A DNA stretch of 64,000 nt from Clostridiales bacterium (GCA_004556455.1 SFGY01000008.1:1-64000), one strand, 5' to 3'. Positions 7,479 to 16,026 are shown, counted from the stretch's first letter. Numbers and translations: made by a program. Notes: generated from the letters alone by a model not told the origin.

Positions 7479-8561
7479 TTATCTCATTTTTCTGCGGAGC
7501 AGGAACAAGGCGGAAGCGCTGAGCAGGAAGATAAAGCTCAGAGGCTGAGGCCGCTTCTCACCTGTCTTCGGCAGCTGCAGAGGCTGTGCCTGGGCAGCAT
7601 CGACATTTTGCACAGGAGCCTGCGGCATCGGCTGCACTTGCTGAATCATCTGCGAAGGCTGAGGCTGCGGATTCCACATCGGCGGCACCTGGCAGGGATA
7701 GGGGCAGGGAATCAGAATATCCTGCTCTTCGGGCAATGGCACAGGCGCAGCTTTCACAATGACGGTATAAGTGATCTTACTTTGATCATCCAGATCATTT
7801 ATGGCACAATCGCGGCCTTCCGGTAATTGTTCCGCCGGTCCCTTGAACGTCGGTTTCCCAGAAAACTTTCCTGTTTGCCAATCTATATAAAATGATCCAT
7901 CAAAAACACCCTCACATTGCAAAGGTGTACCCGGAGCAGCCGCCGCGGAAATGCTCACAGCGGGTATCTTGATATCCAAATAGTTTAATTTATCAACAGC
8001 GTTCTTTATGTCTTGCATCGTTCTGTTTTCGACCGGTTTCAGTACGATATCTGCCGTAATTGTTCTGTTTTGAATTTTAACTTGCTTCAGAATAAAGAGA
8101 TCATTCTCTGTAAAGGAACATTTGAGAGACTCCGTCGCGTCGAAATCCATCTTCTCTGGAAGAATTAAACTTACTTGGAAATCACTTTTGAGTTCATTAA
8201 GATTTGATGGTTTAAGACGGGGATCCATTCGTTTGAATTTGAAATGGTTTTTAATGTTCCCAAAGTAGAGGCGAAACGTAAATGTGTATTGCTCACCGGC
8301 TTTTACCAGATACAGAGCTTTATTGCCGCTATCCTCCCCGATAAGGATATCTCCATAAAATTTATCATCTGGTTTAGCGAGTGCTCCCGAACCCAGCATT
8401 ACGTCTTCACTCAGACCGTCAATATACTGTGCATTCAGATCGACATTATACTGCTCGATTTCACCCAAGGCTACAACAGGGAAAGACAAAAGAGCAGCTG
8501 ACAAGATCGCGACAAGAAGGCAAATGATAGTGAAGCGACATTTTATTCCTAACTGTGGCAT
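7479..8561 (-). CDS. LPxTG-anchored surface protein, function unknown
   Basis: 360-residue exported protein. It has an N-terminal signal peptide (hydrophobic stretch about residues 10-32), a non-repetitive ectodomain, a Pro/Gln-rich stalk (about 285-325) and a C-terminal sorting signal: LPKTG at 330-334, a hydrophobic segment and a final RRKMR. Sortase should therefore attach it to peptidoglycan. I do not recognise the ectodomain; it contains several CxC-like cysteines near the stalk (CPYPC). ATG 8561 is preferred over 8579 because AAAGGAAA sits 8 bases before it. No sortase gene is in the window. The gene is monocistronic. Confidence 0.88.
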   Translation of the reverse strand: MPQLGIKCRFTIICLLVAILSAALLSFPVVALGEIEQYNVDLNAQYIDGLSEDVMLGSGALAKPDDKFYGDILIGEDSGNKALYLVKAGEQYTFTFRLYFGNIKNHFKFKRMDPRLKPSNLNELKSDFQVSLILPEKMDFDATESLKCSFTENDLFILKQVKIQNRTITADIVLKPVENRTMQDIKNAVDKLNYLDIKIPAVSISAAAAPGTPLQCEGVFDGSFYIDWQTGKFSGKPTFKGPAEQLPEGRDCAINDLDDQSKITYTVIVKAAPVPLPEEQDILIPCPYPCQVPPMWNPQPQPSQMIQQVQPMPQAPVQNVDAAQAQPLQLPKTGEKRPQPLSFIFLLSASALFLLRRKMR

Positions 8562-8607
8562 AACGATATTTCCTTTCATCGACCAGCTAAACGGTCACCG
8601 TCGCGAT

Positions 8608-8637
8608 ATTTTAGCATTTTCCTGTACTCAAGTACAG
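8608..8637 (-). promoter_or_regulatory. Candidate promoter/operator of the LPxTG gene
   Basis: TAAAAT (8608-8613, minus strand) with TGTACT 17 bases upstream. The upstream box lies inside a perfect 7+7-bp inverted repeat CTGTACTTGAGTACAG (8622-8637), a plausible repressor site. The rest of 8562-8836 shows nothing else clear. Confidence 0.45.
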
Positions 8638-8836
8638 TTCAGCACTCTTACTCGCTTTAGATTACAGGCCAGAGTTTTTCACACAAATTTATTATTGAGC
8701 TATCTCATCTACGTTCTGAGTTTTGGGACGAAGCTGAAGATGCGTAAGACGGGGTTATCAAGGTTTTGGCGAGCGCTTCGACCGTCGGCACTCGCTCCGA
8801 ACAAGCTGAAGAATTTCAGGAAGAGTTTGCAAGGCT

Positions 8837-9739
8837 TTAGTCGACACGCTTTTCGAGCAAGCTGAAGAGCCTTGAGGCAAGGAGGCCGAGGCCAAGGAAG
8901 AGAAGGCAGAGGAGGGCAGCTGCGGCGGGACTGAGACCCATGGCTTCGAGCTTTGAGGGCTGGAGCCCGGGAAAGACGACGGCGGGGAAAATACCGATAG
9001 ATGTGCCGATGACAAGGCCAAGAATAAGGGCATAGAGGCTGCTGTAATGACGATCGAGCAGATGGTTGACGCCTCTGGCCAGGAGCAGGATGCTGGCGGC
9101 CGCGCCCAAAACGAGGGGCAGCACCGCTGTGATGTCAAGATTTTTTATGGCGTCGCTCATAGGTTTATATAGGCCAAAGTAGATGAGAAAGTTGGAGGGC
9201 GAGAGTCCCGGCACGATAAAGCCAAGGCCGATAATTGCTCCGGCCATAAGCCAGACAGGGAAACTGGGGCTGATCTGCGTGAACTTCTGGCCGCCCAGCA
9301 GCATGAGGGCGATGATCAGAAAAGTAGAGCAGAGCATGAGCGGAAGGTCGCTTTTCTTTCTTCCATCTTTACCCGCTTCTGTGAAGAGCGAAGGCAGGGT
9401 GCCGACGACCAGGCCGATAAAGAGGCATGTAAAGAAAGCTTCGTAAGAGCCCAGGGCCGCAGATACGACAAAGGCGAAGAGCAGAATGCCTGAGCCCCCG
9501 CCCAGAATGGCCGGAAGAAAATAGAGCAGATTTCGGCCAAAGTGAAAAAAAGGCCGGGCCAGAAAGCGCATGATGGGATCATAAAGTTTAAAGATGACGG
9601 CCAGGACGCCTCCGGAAAGACCCGGAAGAATGGCGCCGATACCGATGAGCAAACCTTTAAAATACCAGAGGATGCGATCTTTCCAACTTTGTTCTGGTGG
9701 AATATAGCCCTTTTCGGGTTGCGATGCGCAAGGTTCCAT
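8837..9739 (-). CDS. popT: DUF368 family membrane protein, undecaprenyl-phosphate translocase type
   Basis: 300-residue polytopic membrane protein of the DUF368 family. Members have been shown to recycle the undecaprenyl-phosphate lipid carrier across the membrane (PopT). Seen: the hallmark GAILPGLSGGVLAVI (about 38-52) and its second-half counterpart FIVPGLSPSNFLIYFGLYKP (about 174-193), the inverted-repeat signature of the family, and about eight hydrophobic segments. ATG 9739 is preceded by GAAGGAAA. It stands alone on the minus strand, divergent from the DUF1538 operon. Assignment to the family is firm; the substrate follows from family work. Confidence 0.85.
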   Translation of the reverse strand: MEPCASQPEKGYIPPEQSWKDRILWYFKGLLIGIGAILPGLSGGVLAVIFKLYDPIMRFLARPFFHFGRNLLYFLPAILGGGSGILLFAFVVSAALGSYEAFFTCLFIGLVVGTLPSLFTEAGKDGRKKSDLPLMLCSTFLIIALMLLGGQKFTQISPSFPVWLMAGAIIGLGFIVPGLSPSNFLIYFGLYKPMSDAIKNLDITAVLPLVLGAAASILLLARGVNHLLDRHYSSLYALILGLVIGTSIGIFPAVVFPGLQPSKLEAMGLSPAAAALLCLLFLGLGLLASRLFSLLEKRVD

Positions 9740-9757
9740 GATGTTTCCTTCTTTTTA

Positions 9758-9849
9758 CAAGTTAGACTCAGTCATCCGGACAAACTCAATCTTCCAGGCT
9801 GGGCAAACTTAACTTTCCCCGTTGAGTAAACTTTGCTCATTGTAGCTCG
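9758..9849. repeat. Degenerate 23-bp tandem repeat
   Basis: CAAACTCAATCTTCC (from 9781), CAAACTTAACTTTCC (from 9804) and TAAACTTTGCTCATT (from 9827) begin three consecutive 23-base units; a weaker unit precedes them. It occupies the space between the divergent popT and DUF1538 genes. Confidence 0.5.
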
Positions 9850-9953
9850 AAAGTACGGGTTTGCGAAACTGAGACGAACATCCAGGTGTAGGAAGGCTGC
9901 CATCCTGCTAAAATATAAGGGTTAAAAATGCTTTGTACTATGAGGAGGGTCGC

Positions 9954-11699
9954 GTGAACATATTCAGGGAGAAAATCAGAGAAGTCGTGGCCTCGGTGTT
10001 TCCGGTTGCAGGCTTCGTGCTTATCCTGCAGCTGATCTTTCGACCGATGAGCGGCCTGGAGACGGGGCGTTTTATCTTCGCCAGCCTGCTGATTATCGGC
10101 GGCCTTTCGCTTTTTCTGCTGGGCATCGACTTGAGCATCACCCCCATGGGCAATTCCATGGGTCGCGGTCTTGTCAAAAGCCGCAATATACCGATCATTT
10201 TGTTCGCCGCCTTTATTCTCGGCTTTCTCATCAACGCGGCCGAACCGGATTTGCTGATCCTCGCTCAGAGTATTGACGCGGTCAGCGGTGGCCAGCTCCC
10301 CTATCTGCAACTCATCATCACCGTTTCGCTCGGGGTTGGTCTCATCGTCATGGTCGGCTTTGTGCGCCTGCTGCGCGGCTTATCGCTGAAGCATCTTTTC
10401 GCTGTGATTTATGGCCTCATTTTCATTCTTGCCCTGCTCGGTCCGGGCGAATATCTGGCCATCGCTTTCGATGCTTCCGGGGCAACGACAGGCGCTATTA
10501 CGACACCCTTTCTGCTCGCCCTTTCAGCCGGTCTGGCCGTGCTCTCCCACCGCTCGTCCGAGGGGAGTGTCGGAGAAAGTTTTGGCATGGTGGGACTGGC
10601 TTCCAGCGGGGCCATTCTGGCGGTTCTGCTCCTCGGCTTAATTCGGGGCGGCGGCGCTCTCCAGGGCGGGTCCATTGAACTCAGCAGCGGTAGCGAGAGA
10701 TTCTTCGATCCTTTTGTCCAAATCATCCGCCCCCACGTCAAGGATGCTTTACTGGCCATTTTACCCCTCACTTTGATCTTCCTCTTCATCAACAAACTCA
10801 CACATGACATGAAACGCCGCCAGTTGCGGAGAGTTTATAAAGGCCTGATCTACTGCATCCTCGGCCTCAGCATTTTCACCGTGGCGGTCAACGGCAGCTT
10901 TATGGAGGCCGGGCAACGGGTAGGACAGACCATGGCCAGTCTGGACAAACCCTACCTGCTTGTACTCATCGGCTTCTTTCTGGGCATGACCGTGGTTCTG
11001 GCTGAACCGGCGGTCCATGTACTCACTCAGCAGATCGAAAAGGAAACCGGCGGCTTCATTCCCCGAAAACTCGTTCTTATCTTTCTGAGTGGCGGGGTGG
11101 CCATCGGCGTTTCCCTGGCCATGCTGCGCCTGACTCTGCCGGGACTGCAACTCTGGCATCTGCTTCTGCCCGCCTATGTGGCCGCACTCGGCATGAGCTG
11201 GTTTTCCGACGAGCTTTTTGTTGGCATCGCCTTTGACTCCGGCGGCGTAGTTTCCGGACCCATGACAGCAACTTTTGTCCTCGCCTTTACTCAGGGCGCT
11301 GCTTCCGTAAGCCCCGGAGCCGATGTGATTCTCGATGGTTTTGGCGTCATCGCCCTCGTCGCCATGACGCCACTGCTTTCATTGCAAATTCTTGGTCTCA
11401 TCTATCAGCATCGGTCGGCAAAATCCCGGCGTCTGGCGGCAGCTGAGCATCAGGCGCTCGAAGCGGCTAATGCAAAAAAGGATCGTCCCACGCTCAGCGA
11501 ACCTCAGGCAACGACGCCGCTGGAAAGTGGAATTGCCGATCAAATTGCTGTAAACCAGCCTGGTAAAACCGCACCCCATCAAGAAACCAAACCCCAGCAG
11601 AAAAATGCCCTCCGGCAGGAAAACGTACCCCAGCAGGAAACCAAACCCCAACAGAAAACCACACCCCAGCAGGAAGAAGAGAAAGGAAATCACTCATGA
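9954..11699 (+). CDS. DUF1538 family multi-pass membrane protein
   Basis: 581-residue membrane protein made of two homologous DUF1538 halves. Each has helices with a conserved acidic/Gly pattern: INAAEPDLLILAQ with DASGATTGAITTPF in the first, VLAEPAVHVLTQQ with DSGGVVSGPMTATF in the second. The repeated D-x-G/S-G-x-x-x-G-x-x-T/P motif suggests a transporter pore with inverted or tandem repeats, but no substrate is known to me. The last ~60 residues are a hydrophilic Gln/Lys/Pro tail with repeats of the type QQETKPQQK. GTG 9954 is chosen because GAGGAGGG lies just before it. The stop overlaps the next start by 4 bases (ATGA), so it is coupled to the P-II-like gene. Confidence 0.85.
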   Translation: MNIFREKIREVVASVFPVAGFVLILQLIFRPMSGLETGRFIFASLLIIGGLSLFLLGIDLSITPMGNSMGRGLVKSRNIPIILFAAFILGFLINAAEPDLLILAQSIDAVSGGQLPYLQLIITVSLGVGLIVMVGFVRLLRGLSLKHLFAVIYGLIFILALLGPGEYLAIAFDASGATTGAITTPFLLALSAGLAVLSHRSSEGSVGESFGMVGLASSGAILAVLLLGLIRGGGALQGGSIELSSGSERFFDPFVQIIRPHVKDALLAILPLTLIFLFINKLTHDMKRRQLRRVYKGLIYCILGLSIFTVAVNGSFMEAGQRVGQTMASLDKPYLLVLIGFFLGMTVVLAEPAVHVLTQQIEKETGGFIPRKLVLIFLSGGVAIGVSLAMLRLTLPGLQLWHLLLPAYVAALGMSWFSDELFVGIAFDSGGVVSGPMTATFVLAFTQGAASVSPGADVILDGFGVIALVAMTPLLSLQILGLIYQHRSAKSRRLAAAEHQALEAANAKKDRPTLSEPQATTPLESGIADQIAVNQPGKTAPHQETKPQQKNALRQENVPQQETKPQQKTTPQQEEEKGNHS

Positions 11700-12397
11700 A
11701 CGCAGAACAACACACTTCCCCTCTTAATGAATGGGCTCCCGATGAAGCGCTGGAACTGTTGGTCTTTATTGTGAATCATGGCCGCGGAGAAGCCATTTTA
11801 CAGCATTTGCGCGAGCATTTTGATACCGGCGCGACACTCATGCTGGCTTATGGCACACGGCCAAACAAGGTTCTGCGATTTCTCGCGCTGGACGAAGTGA
11901 GAAAGGATGTCCTCCTGCTGATTTGTCCTGAAGCACGCAGTACAGAGATGATCCGCTCAGTGAAGCAGACTTTTCATCTGGAAAAAGCGAACAGCGGCAT
12001 CGGTTTTACGATCCCGCTCAGTGAGGCTCTGGGCTTACACCAGCAAAAGGAGCGCTCGGAAAAGCTCAGTATTCCCGACGACAAAATCCACTATGTCGCT
12101 CTTTGCACGATCCTTGAGCGGGGACTGGGCGAAGAAGCGGTTGAGGTTGCCCGGGAGGTCGGCGCAGCAGGCGCTACCGTGATTGAGGCCCGGGGCAGCG
12201 CCCAGAGAATCAGTCAGGATTTTGCTTTTGAAATCGAAGATCAGAAAGATTTTCTGCTCATGATTCTGAAAAAAGAGCAGCTGGAAACCGTACAAAAGGC
12301 CCTTTCCGACCATTTCAGTATGTCAGAAGCCAACAGTGGCATCACTTTTTCTTACCCTCTCAACAAAGTCATCGGCCTTTACGGTCAGGTGGAGTGA
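11696..12397 (+). CDS. Tandem P-II-like regulatory protein
   Basis: 233-residue soluble protein consisting of two P-II-like ferredoxin-fold domains (about 15-115 and 125-230). Both end similarly, with EKANSGIGFTIPLSEALGL and SEANSGITFSYPLNKVIGL. Each domain has the central GATV/GATL strand with a short T-loop-like stretch (GTRPNK, EARGSAQR), much shorter than in true GlnB. P-II-like proteins commonly sense nucleotides and gate a membrane partner. Here the start overlaps the stop of the DUF1538 gene, making that protein the obvious partner. The ligand is unknown. No uridylylation tyrosine motif is apparent. Confidence 0.75.
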   Translation: MNAEQHTSPLNEWAPDEALELLVFIVNHGRGEAILQHLREHFDTGATLMLAYGTRPNKVLRFLALDEVRKDVLLLICPEARSTEMIRSVKQTFHLEKANSGIGFTIPLSEALGLHQQKERSEKLSIPDDKIHYVALCTILERGLGEEAVEVAREVGAAGATVIEARGSAQRISQDFAFEIEDQKDFLLMILKKEQLETVQKALSDHFSMSEANSGITFSYPLNKVIGLYGQVE

Positions 12398-12438
12398 AAA
12401 AATTTCTAGCCGCAGCCTTTTTGAACAGGAGGAAGACA

Positions 12439-12744
12439 ATGTATCAGGCCATTCACCTTATTATTCAACCCCATGACCTTGACCGTGCCCTGGCCATCGC
12501 CCATGCTGCAGGCGCTAATGGCGCAAGCATTATTCCGGCACGTGGAGCCGGACGACATCAGGCGGGCAAAATTCTCTCCGTTCCTGTAGACGAACGCATG
12601 CTCTTTGTGCTCATTATTGTCCCCGAAGAACGTGTGGAGGCCATCGTGCACAATCTTCATGAGGAACTGAAGATAGAAGAGCCGGGACAGGGCGTTATCA
12701 TGGTGAGTCCACTCTGTTCGGTCAGCGGTCTCGTCCAGTCCTGA
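12439..12744 (+). CDS. Single-domain P-II-like protein
   Basis: 101 residues, one P-II-like domain with GANGASIIPARGAGRHQ (about 26-42) as the strand-plus-T-loop region and LFVLIIVPEERVEAIV as a core strand and helix. ATG 12439 is set by AGGAGG 6 bases upstream. It follows the tandem P-II-like gene by 41 bases and completes a DUF1538 - P-II-like - P-II-like operon. The stop codon lies in the first copy of a 29-base tandem duplication (12721-12778). Function is inferred only from fold and context. Confidence 0.75.
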   Translation: MYQAIHLIIQPHDLDRALAIAHAAGANGASIIPARGAGRHQAGKILSVPVDERMLFVLIIVPEERVEAIVHNLHEELKIEEPGQGVIMVSPLCSVSGLVQS

Positions 12745-12778
12745 TGCAGGTCAGAGGTCTTATTCAATCCTGATTCTG
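12721..12778 (+). repeat. 29-bp tandem duplication across the P-II-like stop codon
   Basis: Two adjacent 29-base copies, 12721-12749 and 12750-12778. Copy 1 contains the gene end coding VSGLVQS-stop; copy 2 would read VRGLIQS-stop in its own frame. The differences fall mostly at third codon positions (AGC/AGA, CTC/CTT, CAG/CAA), as though both copies were once translated. Confidence 0.6.
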
Positions 12779-12825
12779 TATTTGTTCAAACTAAAAAGCT
12801 TTCGACTTTAGTCCTGAGGCCAAAT

Positions 12826-12854
12826 TTGCACAGAGCAGAAAAAAGATTTAAAAT
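12826..12854 (+). promoter_or_regulatory. Promoter of the ribU transcript
   Basis: TTGCAC (12826-12831), 17-base spacer, TAAAAT (12849-12854), about 10 bases before the FMN riboswitch. A good sigma-A-type match in the right place. Confidence 0.7.
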
Positions 12855-12863
12855 AAGAATGTT

Positions 12864-12980
12864 TTCGGGGCAGGGTGAAAATCCCTACCGGCGGTGAAGC
12901 CTGAGGGCAAAGTCCGCGAACCTCCGCAAGGAGGCCGAGAGGGTGCAATTCCCTCACCGACGGTACAGTCCGGATGAAAG
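12864..12980 (+). ncRNA. FMN riboswitch (RFN element)
   Basis: Contains the conserved RFN blocks in order: GGGGCAGGGTGAAAATCCC, ACCGGCGGT, GCCTGAGGGCAAAGTCCGCG, GGGTGCAATTCCC, ACCGACGGTACAGTCCGGAT and the closing GAAAG. It precedes an intrinsic terminator and the riboflavin transporter gene, so FMN binding should favour termination. Confidence 0.97.
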
Positions 12981-13006
12981 AAAACAAAACAGCTAAGCTG
13001 TGTCGT

Positions 13007-13027
13007 GCCCCGTTCGGGGCTTTTTTT
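13007..13027 (+). terminator. Riboswitch-controlled intrinsic terminator
   Basis: GCCCCG-TT-CGGGGC hairpin (13007-13020) followed by seven T residues (13021-13027), between the FMN aptamer and ribU: the expression platform. Confidence 0.9.
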
Positions 13028-13054
13028 ATGCCCAGAGAAAGGAGATCTGTTTCC

Positions 13055-13732
13055 ATGTTGAACAAAAGTAACGAGCAAGTCATTTGCGAGAGTAAAAATG
13101 TGAACCAGGAAGGTTTTACGGCTGAAGACAGTTCGGTCGTGCAGTCTCATCAGCTGCACGTCAAATGGATTGCCAAAGTGGCTTTGCTCTCTGCCATTGC
13201 CTATGTCCTCATGATGCTGGAATTCCCATTGCCGCTGATGCCGGATTTCCTCAAGTTCGATTTCAGTGAAATTGCTTCACTGCTCGCTGCTTTCAGTATG
13301 GGACCTCTGGCCGGTGTGATGGTCTGCCTGCTTAAAAATCTGCTGCATCTCCCCTTCAGCAATACCATGATGATTGGCGAGCTGGCCAATTTTCTTATTG
13401 GCGCTTCTTTCGTTGGAACAGCCGGTCTCATCTACAGCCGACATAAGACGAAAAAAGCAGCCATGCTGAGTATGGCCGCCGGAACCGTCGCCATGACGCT
13501 TGTGGGTTCTCTCTTTAATTTATGGATCAATATTCCCTTTTACGTTCAGGTGATGGGCTTTCCCCTCGAGGCCATCATTGGCCTCTCCCAGGCAGCTGGT
13601 AATACCCTTGTTCACGATATGAGCAGCCTGATTCTCTGGGTCTTTGTCCCGTTTAACCTTTTTAAGGGCGGCCTCATTTCTGTCCTGGTCAGTCTGATGT
13701 ACAAAAAAGTCAGCCCGCTGCTGCATAGCTGA
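13055..13732 (+). CDS. ribU: ECF riboflavin transporter S-component
   Basis: 225-residue membrane protein that binds riboflavin and works with a shared energy-coupling module (EcfT plus two ATPases, not in this window). Family features: after a ~35-residue hydrophilic N terminus, six hydrophobic segments including KVALLSAIAYVLMMLEFPLPLMP, KFDFSEIASLLAAFSMGPLAG and LVGSLFNLWINIPFY. ATG 13055 has GGAG about 10 bases upstream; longer frames run back into the riboswitch and are not used. Control by the FMN riboswitch is direct evidence for the riboflavin assignment. Confidence 0.95.
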   Translation: MLNKSNEQVICESKNVNQEGFTAEDSSVVQSHQLHVKWIAKVALLSAIAYVLMMLEFPLPLMPDFLKFDFSEIASLLAAFSMGPLAGVMVCLLKNLLHLPFSNTMMIGELANFLIGASFVGTAGLIYSRHKTKKAAMLSMAAGTVAMTLVGSLFNLWINIPFYVQVMGFPLEAIIGLSQAAGNTLVHDMSSLILWVFVPFNLFKGGLISVLVSLMYKKVSPLLHS

Positions 13733-13786
13733 AAACCACGTGACCCTCAACGGATGTCACAGCCTTACGGCACAAAGATCCAAGCC

Positions 13787-13884
13787 CTGCTGCAAAGTCA
13801 ACAGGGCTTAGGATTCCAATTCATGCGGCAAAAAGCATTTTCGGTGGCGACTGCTGCAAAGTGAGTAGGGCTAGGATCCTAATT
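13787..13884. repeat. Imperfect 64-bp-period duplication of the nnrED 3' end
   Basis: CTGCTGCAAAG begins both 13787-13821 and 13851-13884, about 29 of 35 positions alike. The second copy covers the last codons and stop of the minus-strand NAD(P)HX repair gene; the first lies downstream and would read ELES-stop where the gene reads QLGS-stop. The first copy also forms AAGCCCTG/CAGGGCTT arms (13782-13809), a possible weak terminator. Confidence 0.5.
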
Positions 13885-15445
13885 GCCGGATCACACGAGC
13901 TACATAAAAGGCCAAATCCGCCGAACGAACACTGGCGCTGCCCTTCTCGGACGCAGCCTGAACCGCAGCTTTACCATGGACATAAGCGCCCAGAACAGCC
14001 GCCATGGCCAGGCTCATCCCACGGACGGCAAAACCTGAGATAAGCCCTGTTAAGACGTCACCACTACCAGCTCTGGAGAGCGCCGCAGAGGCAATGGGCA
14101 GAACAAAAGCCCGTCCATCCGGCAGGGCTATCACGGTACAGGCCCCTTTCAGCAGCACGACGGCCGCGAAGCGTGCGGCCATTTCCCGGGCTGTTTCCAC
14201 GCGATCGTGCTTCATCCGGGGAAGCAGATCCGGGCAGAGACGAGCGGCTTCTCCGGGATGTGGTGTCAGAAGCACAGAGCCTTCACCAAGTCGATCCGCC
14301 CGCTTTCTTATAAGGCTCACAGCATCAGGACAGCTGGCAAGTACGTTGATCGCGTCGGCATCGAGCACCAAAGGCTTGTTCCCCTCGATAAGCTCAAGGA
14401 GCTTCGTCATACGGGATCTCCTCTGTCCCCAGGCCGGTCCAGCAGCCATCACGGTAGCTGCAGCGGCCGCATCCTGTCCGGTAATTGTTTCCGGGAAATC
14501 GCAGATGATCGAAGGCTCAAGCTCTTTATCCGTACTCAGGTAGAGATAGCCTGGTCCCGTCACGAGGGCTGCTTCGAGACAGAGGCGCAGGCCTCCGGGC
14601 ATCTCAGGGCAACCCGCGAAAAGGGCAAGCCTTCCCCGCTCTCCTTTATGTCCAAAATTGTTTTCCTGAGGCAGGAGCGCTTTCGCCATAGCTAAATTGA
14701 TGAGGCGCAGGTGATTTTCACTCAGAGCGAGCGCTTCTTCCGTCAGAGGCAGACCGATCGGCAGGACTTCAACGCGACCGGCAAAGGCCGCTCCCGGCAT
14801 ATTGCAGAGGCCCGTTTTCGTCAGCACAAAAGAGAGAGTCAGATCGGCTTTGACGACGGCAGGATCTACGCCACCGCTCGTTGCCTCCACCCCGGCAGGG
14901 AGATCCAGGGAGATCACGCGGCTCCCCTGCTTCTGCCACGCTCTGAGCTGGACGGAGGCCTGAGCCATCGCAGCATTTAAGGGTCGTTCGAGGGTAAAAC
15001 CCGTGCCAAGCATCCCTTCAATGATGAAATCAGGACGCTCCAGCTCGTTCCAGAAGTCAGCAGATTCTTCAGCGGGGAAAATGGGCAGACCCATACGGGC
15101 CGCCGCCGTGCGCATCGTTTCAGCTTCTTCGCCCAGAGACTTCTGCGGGCAGAAGTCAATCACGGTGATTTGCGAGCTGAGACTTAAAAGCTGCCGGGCA
15201 AGCGCCCAGGCGTCTCCTCCGTTCATGCCGGGTCCTGCAAGCAGGAGAATCTTCGATTCAGGGTGAAGAACCTGCAAGCGTAAAAAATGAAAAGCGGCTG
15301 CCGCTGCCTGTTCCATGAGGAGCAGGAGGGGCAGGCCGCTTTTTTCGACCCAGTAATGATCTAGCTTGCGTTGTTCCTGACGACCCAGGGTACGTTCCCC
15401 GAGCTGGAAAATCTCTTCCGGAAAAAGTTTTTCTGTGGGCGTCAT
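13871..15445 (-). CDS. nnrED: Bifunctional NAD(P)HX epimerase / ADP-dependent NAD(P)HX dehydratase
   Basis: Repairs hydrated NADH and NADPH. The N-terminal YjeF-type epimerase domain (about 1-215) carries GPGMNGGD (about 71-78), EGMLGTGF and SLDLPAGVEATSG. The C-terminal dehydratase domain (about 230-520) carries LDADAINVLA, TPHPGEAARL and the ATP/ADP-site GSGDVLTGLISGF. The 524 residues match the bacterial fusion. ATG 15445 is chosen since GGAG lies 8 bases upstream. It is 25 bases after trxA on the same strand, so they are probably co-transcribed. Confidence 0.93.
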   Translation of the reverse strand: MTPTEKLFPEEIFQLGERTLGRQEQRKLDHYWVEKSGLPLLLLMEQAAAAAFHFLRLQVLHPESKILLLAGPGMNGGDAWALARQLLSLSSQITVIDFCPQKSLGEEAETMRTAAARMGLPIFPAEESADFWNELERPDFIIEGMLGTGFTLERPLNAAMAQASVQLRAWQKQGSRVISLDLPAGVEATSGGVDPAVVKADLTLSFVLTKTGLCNMPGAAFAGRVEVLPIGLPLTEEALALSENHLRLINLAMAKALLPQENNFGHKGERGRLALFAGCPEMPGGLRLCLEAALVTGPGYLYLSTDKELEPSIICDFPETITGQDAAAAATVMAAGPAWGQRRSRMTKLLELIEGNKPLVLDADAINVLASCPDAVSLIRKRADRLGEGSVLLTPHPGEAARLCPDLLPRMKHDRVETAREMAARFAAVVLLKGACTVIALPDGRAFVLPIASAALSRAGSGDVLTGLISGFAVRGMSLAMAAVLGAYVHGKAAVQAASEKGSASVRSADLAFYVARVIRQLGS

Positions 15446-15470
15446 CAGCAAGGCTCCAATAAGCTTAAAC

Positions 15471-15794
15471 TCAGGCTTCCAGAACCTGCTTGAGAGCTGC
15501 TTCGAGTTCTTCGTAGGGACGGGCGCCGACCAGTTTATTCACAACCTCTCCGCCTTTGAAAACATAGAGGGTGGGAATGCTCATCACACGAAACTTCTCC
15601 GCGAGACCGGGCTGTTCGTCAACGTTGATCTTGCCAACATCCACCTGTCCCTCAAAGACCTCAGACAGTTGTTCCACAACAGGAGAAACCATGCGGCAGG
15701 GACCGCACCAGCTTGCCCAGAAATCAACCAGGACGGGCTTATCATTCTTTTCCACGAATTCGCTAAAGTTTTTTTCAGTAATTTCAGTTGTCAT
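15471..15794 (-). CDS. trxA: Thioredoxin
   Basis: 107-residue disulfide reductase with the active site WCGPC at residues 29-33, the cis-proline loop MSIPTL and the KPVLVDFWA strand. Start ATG 15794 follows GGAGG at 8 bases; an upstream extension in the same frame to 15938 is unlikely. About 110 bases upstream on the minus strand TTGACA and TATAAT occur only a few bases apart, so a promoter is near but its exact boxes are unclear. First gene of trxA-nnrED. Confidence 0.96.
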   Translation of the reverse strand: MTTEITEKNFSEFVEKNDKPVLVDFWASWCGPCRMVSPVVEQLSEVFEGQVDVGKINVDEQPGLAEKFRVMSIPTLYVFKGGEVVNKLVGARPYEELEAALKQVLEA

Positions 15795-15989
15795 TTTTTC
15801 CCTCCACGTGATGCATTTACCGGACCTGCTTTCTCTGATAAAAGAGCCGTTTTCATAAGTCCGGAGCTGTATGGACTTTCGTCCAAGTTCTTTTGCTGCG
15901 CTTATTATAAATGTCAACACTTGAAAGCACAGTAACAATAGATACCTGCCCTTTTACCCTGAAGAGCAAAGCGAATGAAAAATGAGATA

Positions 15990-16026
15990 AAGAAAAGCAG
16001 TTTCGGTCAGCCTTGCCGAAACTGCT
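15990..16026 (-). terminator. Intrinsic terminator for the zinc-ribbon protein gene
   Basis: Perfect 11-bp arms AGCAGTTTCGG (15996-16006) and CCGAAACTGCT (16016-16026), 9-base loop; on the minus strand followed by TTTCTTTATC. It lies 260 bases beyond the stop at 16288. Confidence 0.6.

Noticed and set aside
12974..13054. Longer ribU start at 12974 inside the riboswitch
   Set aside because: It would be translated through the aptamer end and terminator; ATG 13055 has its own ribosome site and the normal protein length.
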